Shown here: piece after piece, positions 37,175-46,615 of the stretch
Numbering within the stretch: the first letter of the stretch is position 1
How the letters are laid out: each line of letters starts with the position of its first letter
From: Helicobacter apodemus
GTDB lineage: Bacteria; Campylobacterota; Campylobacteria; Campylobacterales; Helicobacteraceae
Length of the DNA stretch: 64,000 nt
Direction of reading: 5' to 3'
Assembly: GCF_000765745.2 (NCBI RefSeq)
Contig: NZ_JRPC02000001.1
Span: 1 to 64,000, forward strand
The notes under the pieces: generated by a model
Told to the model about the DNA's origin: nothing
Database searches by the model: none
Seen by the model: only the letters and a program-made list of their open reading frames with translations
Translations under genes and position numbers: made by a program

Positions 37175-39043
37175 ATGGCTTTAGAAAAAAGATTCCTAGA
37201 TATTTTACAAAAGAGCAAATATCAAGATGAAGATTATGCAATTCTTAATGAATTAGCAACCCATATCCGCAAAAGAATCTTAGAGGTTGTTTCTAAAAAT
37301 GGAGGGCATTTAAGCCCTACCTTAGGGGCTGTGGAATTAATTATTGGAATGCATTGCGTATTTGATAGCCCCAATGATCCTTTTATCTTTGATGTTAGCC
37401 ATCAAGCCTATGCCCACAAACTCTTAACAAATCGTTGGGATTGCTTTGATAGCTTACGACAAACTGATGGGATTAGTGGTTTTACTAGACCCCAAGAAAG
37501 TCCCTATGACTATTTCATTGCAGGGCATAGCTCTACCTCTCTTTCTTTAGGGGTTGGGGCAGCAAAAGCCATCGCCTTAAACAAAGATTCAAAAGTCCCT
37601 GTAGTGCTTATTGGAGATGGTGCGATGAGCGCTGGATTAGCCTATGAAGCCCTTAATGAATTAGGGGATAGAAAATACCCCCTTGTTATTATCCTTAATG
37701 ATAATGAAATGAGTATTGCTCAACCCATTGGGGCTATTAGTAAATACCTCTCCCAAATTATTGCTGGAAAATTTGTGCAAAATATCAAAAACAAAATAGG
37801 TAACATTATCAACAAAATGCCAAATGCTAGTTATCTTGCTAAACGTTTTGAAGAATCACTAAAACTCATAACACCTGGAATGCTCTTTGAAGAATTAGGA
37901 TTAGAATATATTGGACCTATTGATGGGCATAACTTAAAAGAAATTATCAACACTTTAAAAATCGCTAAAGATATGCAAAAGCCTGTCGTTATCCACGCAC
38001 AAACCCTCAAGGGCAAAGGATACTCTATAGCTGAGGGTTGTTTAGAGCAATGGCACGGTGTTAGCCCTTTTAATTTACAAAATGGACTTACATTAAGTAA
38101 TTCTGCTAACCTAAGTCCTACACAGGTTTTTGCTAATACACTCTTAGATCTTGCAAAAGAAGATTCAAAGGTTGTAGGCATTACCGCTGCAATGCCAAGT
38201 GGAACAGGACTTGATTTATTAATACAAAATTTCCCTGAACGTTTTTGGGATGTAGCCATTGCTGAAGCTCACGCAACCACACAAGCAAGTGCCTTAGCAA
38301 AAGAGGGTTTTAAACCCTTTGTAGCTATTTATTCTACCTTTTTGCAACGTGCCTTTGATCAACTCATCCACGATGTAGGCATTATGAAAACTCCGGTGAA
38401 ATTTGCCATAGATAGGGCGGGTATTGTTGGAGAGGATGGAGAAACTCATCAAGGTGCTTTTGATATTTCTTATCTTAACCTCATCCCTAATTTTACGATT
38501 TTTGCCCCAAGGGATAATGCCACTTTAAAAGAAGCACTTTATTTTGCTAAAGACTTTAATGGAGGACCATGTGCATTTCGCTATCCTAGAAAAGCCTTTA
38601 AATTAGAATCAGGCATTATCCTACCAACACCTTTTAAATTAGGAAAATTAGAAATCTTACAAACAAGCCCTAGTGATATTTTATTTATAGGTTATGGGAA
38701 TGGGGTAGGAAAAGCCCTTAATTGCGCAAAAATACTCAAAGAAAAATATACTAAAGAATGTGCGGTAGTAGATTTGCGTTTTGCAAAACCCTTAGATGAA
38801 AATTCCTTGCTAGACTTAGCAAAAGCTTATAAACAATGGTTTGTCTTTAGTGATAGTAGCAAGATTGGCGGAATTGGTGATATACTTAATAGCTTTTTGC
38901 AAAAACACCATTTACAAATCTCCCTAACCTCTTTTGAATATGAAGATTTTTTTATTCCTCACGGAAAGGTAGAAGAAATTGAATCTAAACTTGGCTTAGA
39001 TGAAAAGAGTATTCTTACAAAAATACTCAACAGGAAAAATTAA
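37175..39043 (+). CDS. dxs: 1-deoxy-D-xylulose-5-phosphate synthase
   Basis: Thiamine-diphosphate enzyme making DXP for isoprenoids, thiamine and PLP. The 622 residues show His45 (GGHLSP), DVSHQAYAHK at 73-82, the ThDP motif GDGAMSAG at 147-154 with Asn175, and the transketolase-like RAGIVGEDGETHQGAFD. The fliH-dxs junction is only 3 bases; the same order occurs in H. pylori as I recall. Confidence 0.97.
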   Translation: MALEKRFLDILQKSKYQDEDYAILNELATHIRKRILEVVSKNGGHLSPTLGAVELIIGMHCVFDSPNDPFIFDVSHQAYAHKLLTNRWDCFDSLRQTDGISGFTRPQESPYDYFIAGHSSTSLSLGVGAAKAIALNKDSKVPVVLIGDGAMSAGLAYEALNELGDRKYPLVIILNDNEMSIAQPIGAISKYLSQIIAGKFVQNIKNKIGNIINKMPNASYLAKRFEESLKLITPGMLFEELGLEYIGPIDGHNLKEIINTLKIAKDMQKPVVIHAQTLKGKGYSIAEGCLEQWHGVSPFNLQNGLTLSNSANLSPTQVFANTLLDLAKEDSKVVGITAAMPSGTGLDLLIQNFPERFWDVAIAEAHATTQASALAKEGFKPFVAIYSTFLQRAFDQLIHDVGIMKTPVKFAIDRAGIVGEDGETHQGAFDISYLNLIPNFTIFAPRDNATLKEALYFAKDFNGGPCAFRYPRKAFKLESGIILPTPFKLGKLEILQTSPSDILFIGYGNGVGKALNCAKILKEKYTKECAVVDLRFAKPLDENSLLDLAKAYKQWFVFSDSSKIGGIGDILNSFLQKHHLQISLTSFEYEDFFIPHGKVEEIESKLGLDEKSILTKILNRKN

Positions 39044-39044
39044 A

Positions 39045-39731
39045 ATGAAAAAGTTATGCCTTATACTAATCTTTGTATGTAATTGCTACGCTTTAGATTT
39101 AGAAAGTTTTGAACAAGAATACCAACAACAACCTATTAACGATCCTCTAGAAAAATATAACCGCTTTATGAATAAAGTCAATTGGAAATTTTACGACTAT
39201 ATTTTCTCTCCTGTGCTTAAAGGCTATAATTGGATAATGCCCCTTGGCTTTAGAATGGGGATTGAAAATTTTTTTGAAAATCTTAACTCTCCTCTACGAT
39301 TTTTAGGACATATGCTAGTCTTACAACCCCAAGATGCACTCAATGAATTAGGAAGATTTAGCCTAAATAGCACAGTAGGAATGTTGGGCTTTTTTGATGT
39401 TGCTTCTGCTAATAAGCTTTATTCTAAAGATACAGATTTTGGAATTGTATTTGGCAAATGGGGGATTGGTGAAGGTTTTCCTCTTGTATTACCCATACTT
39501 GGGCAAAGCAATTTACGCGACACTCTTGCCTTGCCCCTAAATTCGTTTGCAACTCCTATAACCTATGTCAAACCAACTTCTTATGCAGTGGGACTTTATG
39601 TAATTGACAAGATTGTTTATGCGGCTCAACGTAAGGATATTTTAGATAGTATAAGAAAAGAGAGTTTAGATGATTATATTGTAATGCGTCAATCCTATCA
39701 AGCCTATCGAGATAAATTAATTAAGGAGTAA
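39045..39731 (+). CDS. mlaA: MlaA/VacJ-family outer-membrane lipid protein
   Basis: A 228-residue protein from the ATG at 39045 (just after the dxs stop), with a signal sequence ending about residue 16 (CYA/LDLE). MlaA blocks are DPLEKYNRFMNKVN, NLNSPLRFLGHMLVLQ and RFSLNSTVGMLGFFD. The family removes phospholipids from the outer leaflet of the outer membrane. An in-frame start at 39000 lies inside dxs and is not preferred. Confidence 0.92.
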   Translation: MKKLCLILIFVCNCYALDLESFEQEYQQQPINDPLEKYNRFMNKVNWKFYDYIFSPVLKGYNWIMPLGFRMGIENFFENLNSPLRFLGHMLVLQPQDALNELGRFSLNSTVGMLGFFDVASANKLYSKDTDFGIVFGKWGIGEGFPLVLPILGQSNLRDTLALPLNSFATPITYVKPTSYAVGLYVIDKIVYAAQRKDILDSIRKESLDDYIVMRQSYQAYRDKLIKE

Positions 39732-39737
39732 TTGATT

Positions 39738-40319
39738 ATGAAAATTCTTATAAGCCTTTGTCTATTCTTCAATCTAACTTTTGCATTACCCTTTAATGCT
39801 ATTCACTCTACTATGGAACAAAATATTCACAAATCCTTGCAAATCCTGCAAACCTCTCAAGAAAGCACCGAAGCAATCGCACAAAAGATTTTTGCAATCT
39901 TTGATGATATTTTTGATTGGGAGCTTATGGCTAAACTCTCCCTCTCTCAATCTTATAATACTCTCTCCCTTGATGACCAAAAACTTTTTAATCAAGTCTT
40001 TGAAAACAATGTAAAAAAAAACTTCACCGATAAATTGCGTCTTTACAAGAATCAAACCTTTGAAGTCTTAGAGGGAACGCTAGTGCAACCTAATCGTTAT
40101 CACTTAAAAACTTCTATTATCATTGATGGAAAGGTTAATTACATTATTTTTAAATTCTATCCCAAAGAACAAGAAAATTGGAAAATCTATGACGCTGATG
40201 TTTTAGGGATTAGCATCATACAAACCTACCGCTCACAATTTGCAGATATTTTAAAACGTTATGATTTTACAACACTTATGCAAAAGCTACAAAGTGAAAT
40301 CACTCTTGATATTAAATAA
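39738..40319 (+). CDS. mlaC: MlaC-family periplasmic phospholipid carrier
   Basis: A 193-residue secreted protein with a signal peptide (ISLCLFFNLTFA) and MlaC/Ttg2D features: FDDIFDWELMAKLSL and WKIYDADVLGISII. It would shuttle phospholipid between membranes. The ATG at 39738 has AAGGAG 9 bases ahead; a TTG 6 bases earlier is too close to it. It directly follows mlaA. Confidence 0.92.
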   Translation: MKILISLCLFFNLTFALPFNAIHSTMEQNIHKSLQILQTSQESTEAIAQKIFAIFDDIFDWELMAKLSLSQSYNTLSLDDQKLFNQVFENNVKKNFTDKLRLYKNQTFEVLEGTLVQPNRYHLKTSIIIDGKVNYIIFKFYPKEQENWKIYDADVLGISIIQTYRSQFADILKRYDFTTLMQKLQSEITLDIK

Positions 40320-42717
40320 CTTCTGGCTTATTTTGTTTAAAGCTATCATCAATAGGTCAAAAACCCTATTGGTATTATGTATTTTGTTTTTCATCTTTTG
40401 TGGGTATTTTGCCTACAAGCTCCCTATTAATGCAGATTCTGATAGTCTTATTTTAGAAAATGACAAAGACTTTAAAACCTACCAATTCATAAACAAAACT
40501 TACGCAACACAAGATTTTTTAATGTTAGCTTTTAACCCAAAGAGTGGGGATATTTTCTCTGAAGATTCTTTACAAATACTCCAGCAAATCACACAAGAGC
40601 TAAACACTATGCCCCAAGTGCAATCCACACTAAGCATTTTAAACGCTCCCTTACTTAAAAGCTCCCCAAAGTTAGATTTACAAGAAGCCTTAGAGATAAA
40701 TCCTACCTTATTATCCCCATTAGTTGATAAAGACTTAGCTAAAGAGGAGTTTTTAAACCATCCCTTTTATAGTAAAAATATCCTCTCAAAAGACCTAAAA
40801 ACTGCAGGAATTATCGTCTATTTAAAAAAAGATACTAAGCTTGAAGAATTAGAAAATCTTAAAAAGGAGACTAAAACCTCCTCTAAAAATGCCCTCCTTA
40901 AAGAATACAAACAACAAGCCCAAATACAAACCACCCATACCATTAATGCCATTAAAGCACTCAAAAACAAATATGAGGGCTTATATATTGGAGGAATTCC
41001 CCTTATTGCTAGTGATATGATAGCCTATGTAAAATCTGACCTTATCACTTATGGAAGCACGCTTAGTGTGATTTTAGCCCTTATGTTATGGGTATTTTTT
41101 AGGCAATTGCGTTTTGTCTTTCTCACACTTGGCATTTGTTTATTTACGCTTGTTGTAAGTAGCGGAATCTTTAGCCTTTTTGGTTATGAAATTACTATTA
41201 TTTCTTCAAACTATATTTCTTTACTTTTAATTATCAATGTTTCTTTAATTATTCATCTCATTGTAGCTTATTTAGAGTTTTACCAAAAATTCCCTAATGC
41301 TTCAGCGAAAAATCTCCTCTATGCGACAATGCTTGCTAAAAAATCTCCAAGCTTTTATGCTATCTTAACGACTATTATTGGATTTTTAAGTTTAATGTTT
41401 TCTAATATCTTACCCATCATCCATTTAGGGGCTATTATGAGTATTGGCGTAAGCCTTGCCTTAATCTTTACTTATATTCTCTTTGGTGTTATCCTTGCCT
41501 TACTACCCAAGCCAAAAAGCATAAAAAGCCTCCCTAAATGGCACGAAAAATTACTTAATGCTTGTGCGAATATGGGTTTAGAAAAAACAAAAATTATTTA
41601 TCCTATAACTTTTTTACTTGTTCTTTTTAGCCTCTATGGAATTACCCATTTAAAAGTTGAAAATAGCTTTGTTAATTATTTTAAAGACAAAAGTGAAATT
41701 AAGCAAGGTTTATTGCTTATTGATAAACAATTAGGGGGAACAATTCCTTTAGAAATCCTCATCACTTTCCCTAAAAAAGATTTTCAAAATGCACCATTAT
41801 CAGACTTTGAAGCAGAATTTAACGCATTAGAAAGTGAAGATTCTTATTGGTTTGATAGCCAAAAACTCCGCATTGCAAAGATTATCCATACAGCCCTAGA
41901 AAAGGAGGAATTTGTAGGCTCTATTTTAAGCTTATATTCACTCTCACAACTCCTACAATCATTAGGTTTAGAGGCAAATGACTTTATGTTTGCTTTCCTT
42001 TATAAAAACACCTCTACTTCCCTTAAAGCACAATTATTTGCCCCTTATGCTAATATCAATAAAAACCAAATCCGCTTTGTGCTAAGAATCTTTGATTCTA
42101 ATCCTAATTTGCAACGTAATGCTTTCTTATTCAACATACAAGAAAAGTTAAATAAGCTTTTAGAAGGGGAATCCCTAAAAGTAGAAATTAATGGTGCAAT
42201 GGTGCTTTATAATAATCTCCTTCAAACACTTATTAACTCACAAATTAATACCTTAGCTCTTGTAATTTTTGCTATTTTTGGAGTCTTTATCTTTATTTTT
42301 AAGAGTCTTAAACTATCAATTATCGCACTTTTAATCAACCTTATTCCTCTAGGGATTATCTTTGGAATTTTAGGTATTACTAATATTCCGCTAGATTTAA
42401 TGGGGGTTACTATCGCTGCTATTTCCTTAGGTATTGGGGTTGATGATGCGATTCATTATATCCATCGCTTCAAAGAGGAGATAAAAAGGAATCCTCTAAA
42501 AATAGCTATTAAAAATTCTCACCAACATATAGGAAGTGCTATGTATTATACGACTTTTATTATTGTCATAGGTTTTTGTGCGATGATGAGTAGCAATTTC
42601 ATCCCTACTATTTATTTTGGCTTCTTAACCACTTTAGTAATGCTCTTAATGCTTCTCTCCTCACTTATCTTACTCCCTGCATTACTCAAAAGCTTTCATA
42701 GGAGCAATCTCTGCTAA
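40261..42717 (+). CDS. RND-superfamily (MMPL/HpnN-like) exporter
   Basis: An 818-residue inner-membrane protein with two homologous halves: an N-terminal helix (about 36-54), a large periplasmic domain, a bundle of membrane helices, then the same again ending near 810. The DxSLGIGVDDAIHYIHRF-like region in the second half is typical. Relatives transport hopanoids or other lipids, and the position after mlaA-mlaC suggests lipid movement. The ATG at 40261 overlaps mlaC by 59 bases; a TTG at 40306 is an alternative start. Its 3' end overlaps convergent recJ by 36 bases. Confidence 0.87.
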   Translation: MILQHLCKSYKVKSLLILNNFWLILFKAIINRSKTLLVLCILFFIFCGYFAYKLPINADSDSLILENDKDFKTYQFINKTYATQDFLMLAFNPKSGDIFSEDSLQILQQITQELNTMPQVQSTLSILNAPLLKSSPKLDLQEALEINPTLLSPLVDKDLAKEEFLNHPFYSKNILSKDLKTAGIIVYLKKDTKLEELENLKKETKTSSKNALLKEYKQQAQIQTTHTINAIKALKNKYEGLYIGGIPLIASDMIAYVKSDLITYGSTLSVILALMLWVFFRQLRFVFLTLGICLFTLVVSSGIFSLFGYEITIISSNYISLLLIINVSLIIHLIVAYLEFYQKFPNASAKNLLYATMLAKKSPSFYAILTTIIGFLSLMFSNILPIIHLGAIMSIGVSLALIFTYILFGVILALLPKPKSIKSLPKWHEKLLNACANMGLEKTKIIYPITFLLVLFSLYGITHLKVENSFVNYFKDKSEIKQGLLLIDKQLGGTIPLEILITFPKKDFQNAPLSDFEAEFNALESEDSYWFDSQKLRIAKIIHTALEKEEFVGSILSLYSLSQLLQSLGLEANDFMFAFLYKNTSTSLKAQLFAPYANINKNQIRFVLRIFDSNPNLQRNAFLFNIQEKLNKLLEGESLKVEINGAMVLYNNLLQTLINSQINTLALVIFAIFGVFIFIFKSLKLSIIALLINLIPLGIIFGILGITNIPLDLMGVTIAAISLGIGVDDAIHYIHRFKEEIKRNPLKIAIKNSHQHIGSAMYYTTFIIVIGFCAMMSSNFIPTIYFGFLTTLVMLLMLLSSLILLPALLKSFHRSNLC

Positions 42718-44277
42718 TTGCAAACAGAGCCTTTGATGAAAGCTATTTTTATAAAGACTATAACTACATAGCACTTCTTGATTTTTTAAATCACGCAAAT
42801 CCCTATTAAACATTACCGCTTCTTTAGTAATTCCCTCATTCTCTAAAAGTATAGAGCTATGGTAATCCCCAAATATCCGTACCTCCCTAACTCTAGCTTG
42901 TGTTAGGAATCTTGGCAAAGCATTACCATAACCATAAGGCTCAAAGTTTTGCAAAAGCAAAAATAATTCTTCATCAACCTCTTTAAAAGATAAATTCCCT
43001 AAGACCCCTTTAAGCCTCTGTGCTAGCAAGTTTTTTTCTTGAGTATCACCCATTTGTTGGCTCTGTATTAAAGCCTTTTTAAAACCCTCTAAATTCTCCT
43101 CTTTCAAGACAATCCCCGCTGCTCCACTATGCCCACCAAAGTTCTCTAAAAACTGCCGATAATTTTCTAAAATCCCCATACAATCTACCCCTCTCATACT
43201 CCCTTTTAGACTTCCCTCTTTAGCAAAAACAATGGCGGGTTTTAAAAACTCCTCATAAAGCATAGCCGCTACAATCCCAATAACCCCCTCATTCCAATTA
43301 GCCTTATAAACAACAATAAAAGGCAAAGACAAATAATCCCTCTGGGAGATAAACTGCTCTTTTGCTTCTAAATACATAGTGCTTTGCAAGGTTTTCCTCT
43401 TAGCATTAAACGTTAATAATTGCTCTAATAGCACAAAAGCCTTTTTAGAATCTTTTTGAATAAGAAACTCATAAGATCGCATAGCACTTTCCACTCTCCC
43501 TGCTGCATTAAGCAAAGGGGCAATATAATAACCAATAAGCCTAGAATCTATATTATATTTTTTAAAATACTCTTTTAATAGCACAAAAGCTACCCTTTTA
43601 CTCTCTTTAAAAACACTTAAACCCTTTTTAAGTAATACCCAATTTATACCCCTAAGAGGCATTACATCACTCACAATTGCTAAAGCTAGGTAATCTAAAA
43701 ACTCCACCATAGGAATTTCTAAGCCCATAGCCTCCTTGATGCTCCCACATAAATACCAAGCCACACAAGCCCCACAAATCTCTTTTTCTATAAATTCAGC
43801 AGAAAGCTTAGGGTTACAAATAAGTGCATTAGGAAGCTCCTTAGCAGGGATATGATGGTCAGTAATAATAAGCTCAATACCTTTTTGCTTACAAAAATCC
43901 GCTGCTTCTGTAGCATTAATCCCATTATCCACCGTGATAATCATCTGCACATCTAAGTTTTCAATCAAGGCTTTAGAGATTCCATAACCATCGCTAAAGC
44001 GATTAGGGATAATAATCTCTAAAGGATAAGGAATCTTTGCAAAAAACTCTTGTAAAATCGCACAAGAAACTACGCCATCAACATCATAATCCCCAACAAT
44101 GGCTATTTTCTTTTGCTCTAAAATCGCTGCTTTTATCCTCTGTGCGATAAGTGTTAAATTATCTAAAGTTGCGGGTTTTGGTATCTCTTTTAAGGTAGTG
44201 ATTTGATTTTCAAAACGTTCTTTTAGCAGGGTTTTAATGGAGGCTTTATCAAGGGTTTTATTTATAAGATTTTGCAT
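42682..44277 (-). CDS. recJ: Single-strand-specific exonuclease RecJ
   Basis: 5'-3' ssDNA exonuclease of recombination repair. The 531 residues hold DHH-family motifs GDYDVDG at 62-68, DNG at 117-119, DHH at 140-142 and the C-terminal DHHA1 GGHSGAAG. It overlaps pyrG upstream by 20 bases. Confidence 0.95.
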   Translation of the reverse strand: MQNLINKTLDKASIKTLLKERFENQITTLKEIPKPATLDNLTLIAQRIKAAILEQKKIAIVGDYDVDGVVSCAILQEFFAKIPYPLEIIIPNRFSDGYGISKALIENLDVQMIITVDNGINATEAADFCKQKGIELIITDHHIPAKELPNALICNPKLSAEFIEKEICGACVAWYLCGSIKEAMGLEIPMVEFLDYLALAIVSDVMPLRGINWVLLKKGLSVFKESKRVAFVLLKEYFKKYNIDSRLIGYYIAPLLNAAGRVESAMRSYEFLIQKDSKKAFVLLEQLLTFNAKRKTLQSTMYLEAKEQFISQRDYLSLPFIVVYKANWNEGVIGIVAAMLYEEFLKPAIVFAKEGSLKGSMRGVDCMGILENYRQFLENFGGHSGAAGIVLKEENLEGFKKALIQSQQMGDTQEKNLLAQRLKGVLGNLSFKEVDEELFLLLQNFEPYGYGNALPRFLTQARVREVRIFGDYHSSILLENEGITKEAVMFNRDLRDLKNQEVLCSYSLYKNSFHQRLCLQLAEIAPMKAFE

Positions 44278-45889
44278 AAAGGGCTTGTTTGATAAATTCT
44301 AAAATAGCTAGATTAGGTGCTTGAAGCCTAGAGGTAAATTCTGGGTGAAATTGCACCGCTACAAACCAAGGATGATTTTTTAATTCAATAGCTTCAATAA
44401 GCCCATTACATTTTCCACTAATCATCATCCCTTTTTTTTCTAACATTGCTTGGTATTTAGGATTAGCCTCATAGCGATGCCTATGACGCTCTTTAATAAG
44501 CTTTTGGTTTTTATAGGCTTTTTGAAGTTTGCTACCCTCTTTTAAAGTGCATTCATACTCACCAAGACGCATAGTGCCACCCATCGGGGAAGTATGCGTT
44601 CGGATTTGCTTCTCTCCGCTTTGGTTAATGAAATTTTCTATTAAGTAAATCACTGCTTCGTGAGTATTAGGGTTAAACTCCATAGAATTAGCTTCTTTAA
44701 TCCCTAAAACATTCCGACAAAATTCTAAAATCGCTAATTGCATACCTAGACAAATCCCAAAAAATACAATTCCTTGCTCCCTTGCAAACTGAATAGCTTT
44801 CATCTTGCCCTCTATCCCCCTCTCTCCAAATCCACCAGGCACTAAAATACCATTAACATATTTAAGCTTTTGGAGCATTTCCTCGTTTTTTTCTAATTCC
44901 TCACTATCAATCCATTGGATATTCACCTGTGTATCAAGGTTAGCCCCTGCATGGATTAAGGCTTCAATAAGAGATTTATAAGATTCTTTTAAGTTTAAGT
45001 ATTTCCCCACAAAGGCGATATTGACTTCTTGTTGTGGGGCTAAAATTTGTTTAACCAATAAATCCCACGCTTTCATATCCGGCTTTAATTCGGGTAATTT
45101 TAAAAACCTTGCAATAGGCACTAAAACGCCCTCTTTTAAGAAGTTAATTGGCATTTGGTAGATACTTTTAGCATCTTGAGCGCCTATAACACAATCATAA
45201 TCCACATCGCAGCTCATCGCAAGTTTATTTTTAAGTTCTGTTGGAATCTCCTTTTCACTCCTTGTAATGATAATTTGGGGTGTAATGCCTATGCGTCTTA
45301 ACTCTTGGACGCTATGTTGCGTAGGCTTTGTCTTTAACTCTCCTGCAGCACGGATAAGTGGGATAAGCGTTACATGCATACTAATTATTCTATTTATTCC
45401 ATATTCGTGCTTCATCTCACGCATAGCTTCTAAAAAGGGTAATCCCTCTATATCCCCAACCGTCCCCCCTAATTCCACCACTAAAATATCTTTTCCCTCT
45501 CCTGCGAGTTTGATTCTATGTTTAATCTCATCGACAATATGGGGAATAACTTGGATAGTTTTCCCCAAATATCCCCCTTTTCTTTCTCTATCAATCACAG
45601 AGAGATACACTTGTCCGGTGGTAAAATTGTTTTTAAAAGAAAAATCCACATTCAAAAACCGCTCATAATGCCCTATATCCAAGTCTGTCTCTGCTCCATC
45701 ATAAGTAACAAAGACTTCTCCGTGCTCTAGTGGGCTCATCGTGCCAGGATCTACATTAATATAAGGGTCAATCTTTAAAATACCCACATTCAATCCAGAA
45801 TGCTTTAATAAAGTCGCAATAGAAGAAGAGGTAATTCCTTTGCCCAAAGAGCTTAACACACCACCAGTAACAAAGATATATTTTGTCAT
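44258..45889 (-). CDS. pyrG: CTP synthase
   Basis: Makes CTP from UTP with glutamine. The 543 residues include the N-terminal synthetase P-loop region [10 protein letters not shown] at 9-18 and a C-terminal glutamine amidotransferase domain with GICLGMQ (nucleophile Cys near residue 380) and HPEF. Length is normal. The pyrG-recJ order is shared with H. pylori as I recall. Confidence 0.97.
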   Translation of the reverse strand: MTKYIFVTGGVLSSLGKGITSSSIATLLKHSGLNVGILKIDPYINVDPGTMSPLEHGEVFVTYDGAETDLDIGHYERFLNVDFSFKNNFTTGQVYLSVIDRERKGGYLGKTIQVIPHIVDEIKHRIKLAGEGKDILVVELGGTVGDIEGLPFLEAMREMKHEYGINRIISMHVTLIPLIRAAGELKTKPTQHSVQELRRIGITPQIIITRSEKEIPTELKNKLAMSCDVDYDCVIGAQDAKSIYQMPINFLKEGVLVPIARFLKLPELKPDMKAWDLLVKQILAPQQEVNIAFVGKYLNLKESYKSLIEALIHAGANLDTQVNIQWIDSEELEKNEEMLQKLKYVNGILVPGGFGERGIEGKMKAIQFAREQGIVFFGICLGMQLAILEFCRNVLGIKEANSMEFNPNTHEAVIYLIENFINQSGEKQIRTHTSPMGGTMRLGEYECTLKEGSKLQKAYKNQKLIKERHRHRYEANPKYQAMLEKKGMMISGKCNGLIEAIELKNHPWFVAVQFHPEFTSRLQAPNLAILEFIKQALYAKSYK

Positions 45890-45916
45890 TATAAACCCCT
45901 TAGAATAATAAGAGCA

Positions 45917-45922
45917 ATTATA
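45917..45922 (-). promoter_or_regulatory. -10 box for pyrG
   Basis: TATAAT on the minus strand, 28 bases before the pyrG ATG, with AAGGGG as the ribosome site. Confidence 0.55.
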
Positions 45923-46141
45923 AACTAAGCTATCTAAAACTATCGTAAAAGGATTGATTAGGCAAAGCTATTAAAACACAAATTAATAATAAATAAATCT
46001 TTCAATCCATCATTTTACATTTTATTAACTTAAACCTAAAAACCGCACAAACAAAAGAAAGATAAGAGAATAAGAGATTATAGAAATTCTATCTATGCGA
46101 GGTATTTTTAGGGAGTTTGTATGGTTAGAATAAAAATGAAG

Positions 46142-46147
46142 TATAAT
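46142..46147 (+). promoter_or_regulatory. -10 box of a candidate small RNA gene
   Basis: TATAAT whose expected start point (about 46150-46154) coincides with the first paired base of the folded RNA described next. Confidence 0.6.
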
Positions 46148-46149
46148 GC

Positions 46150-46316
46150 TATGGGGTAATTGCCACAGGCTCTTCACCCCTGTGGCAAAATCTATGCCCC
46201 ATAAAGGAGCCTAAGATAAAACCCACTAAAATTCATCTTGGTTGTGATTATACTGCTTTGTATAATTGCTGTCAAGGCTTATTCATCTTGAACCCCTTAA
46301 AGGGGTTCAAGATGAA
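46150..46316 (+). ncRNA. Candidate structured small RNA, family unknown
   Basis: About 167 bases with dense base pairing and no coding frame. Domain 1: 46150-46156 pairs with 46197-46203 (7 bp) and encloses 46160-46169 pairing with 46179-46188 (10 bp, loop CTCTTCACC). Domain 2: AGCCT 46208-46212 pairs with AGGCT 46275-46279 and encloses two hairpins, 46213-46217/46235-46239 and 46247-46253/46260-46266, forming a three-way junction. Domain 3: a 17-bp hairpin at 46282-46316. A TATAAT box lies at the right distance upstream. It is not tmRNA, SRP RNA or RNase P by their conserved sequences. It could be a trans-acting RNA; expression is inferred. Confidence 0.6.
46282..46316 (+). terminator. 17-bp perfect hairpin ending the small RNA
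   Basis: TTCATCTTGAACCCCTT pairs with AAGGGGTTCAAGATGAA around a single A. Only three T follow on the plus strand, so it is a strong hairpin but a weak classical terminator; it may also protect the RNA end. Flanks on the minus strand have no T-run, arguing against a flaA terminator. Confidence 0.55.
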
Positions 46317-46574
46317 TTTACCCTACGGCTAAATAGATTGCTCTTTTATAGACTAAAATCCTAATCCTTAACAATTTAAATCCCTAACTTCAATCTTAAA
46401 AACAGGCATATGGTTTGTTATTTTTAAAAAAATAAAGAGTGTAAAAGAAAGCCAAAGAAGCAAATAGAAATCAAAAACCGGAAAAAGAAATAAGAGAAAC
46501 AAAAAACAGCTAAAGCAATAAAAGTAAATTATATAGAAGCAAAAACAAATGATAATAAAAGATTGAGTAGGGAT
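46317..46574. other. Intergenic, no gene recognised
   Basis: Purine-rich AT sequence between the small RNA and the flaA terminator. No open frame with a ribosome site, tRNA or repeat was seen. Confidence 0.5.
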
Positions 46575-46588
46575 AAAAATAAAGAATA

Positions 46589-46603
46589 ATCCCCAAAGGG
46601 GAT
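46589..46603 (-). terminator. flaA terminator
   Basis: ATCCCC-TTT-GGGGAT on the minus strand followed by TATTCTTTATTTTT, 13 bases after the flaA stop: a good intrinsic terminator. Confidence 0.75.
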
Positions 46604-46615
46604 AAAACTTTAAGA

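Noticed and set aside
46150-46316. 6S RNA as identity of the structured RNA
   Set aside because: The fold has three separate domains rather than one long rod with a central bubble; size alone is not enough.
46282-46316. The 17-bp hairpin as flaA terminator
   Set aside because: It lies 300 bases beyond flaA, no T-run follows on the minus strand, and a good terminator sits at 46589-46603.
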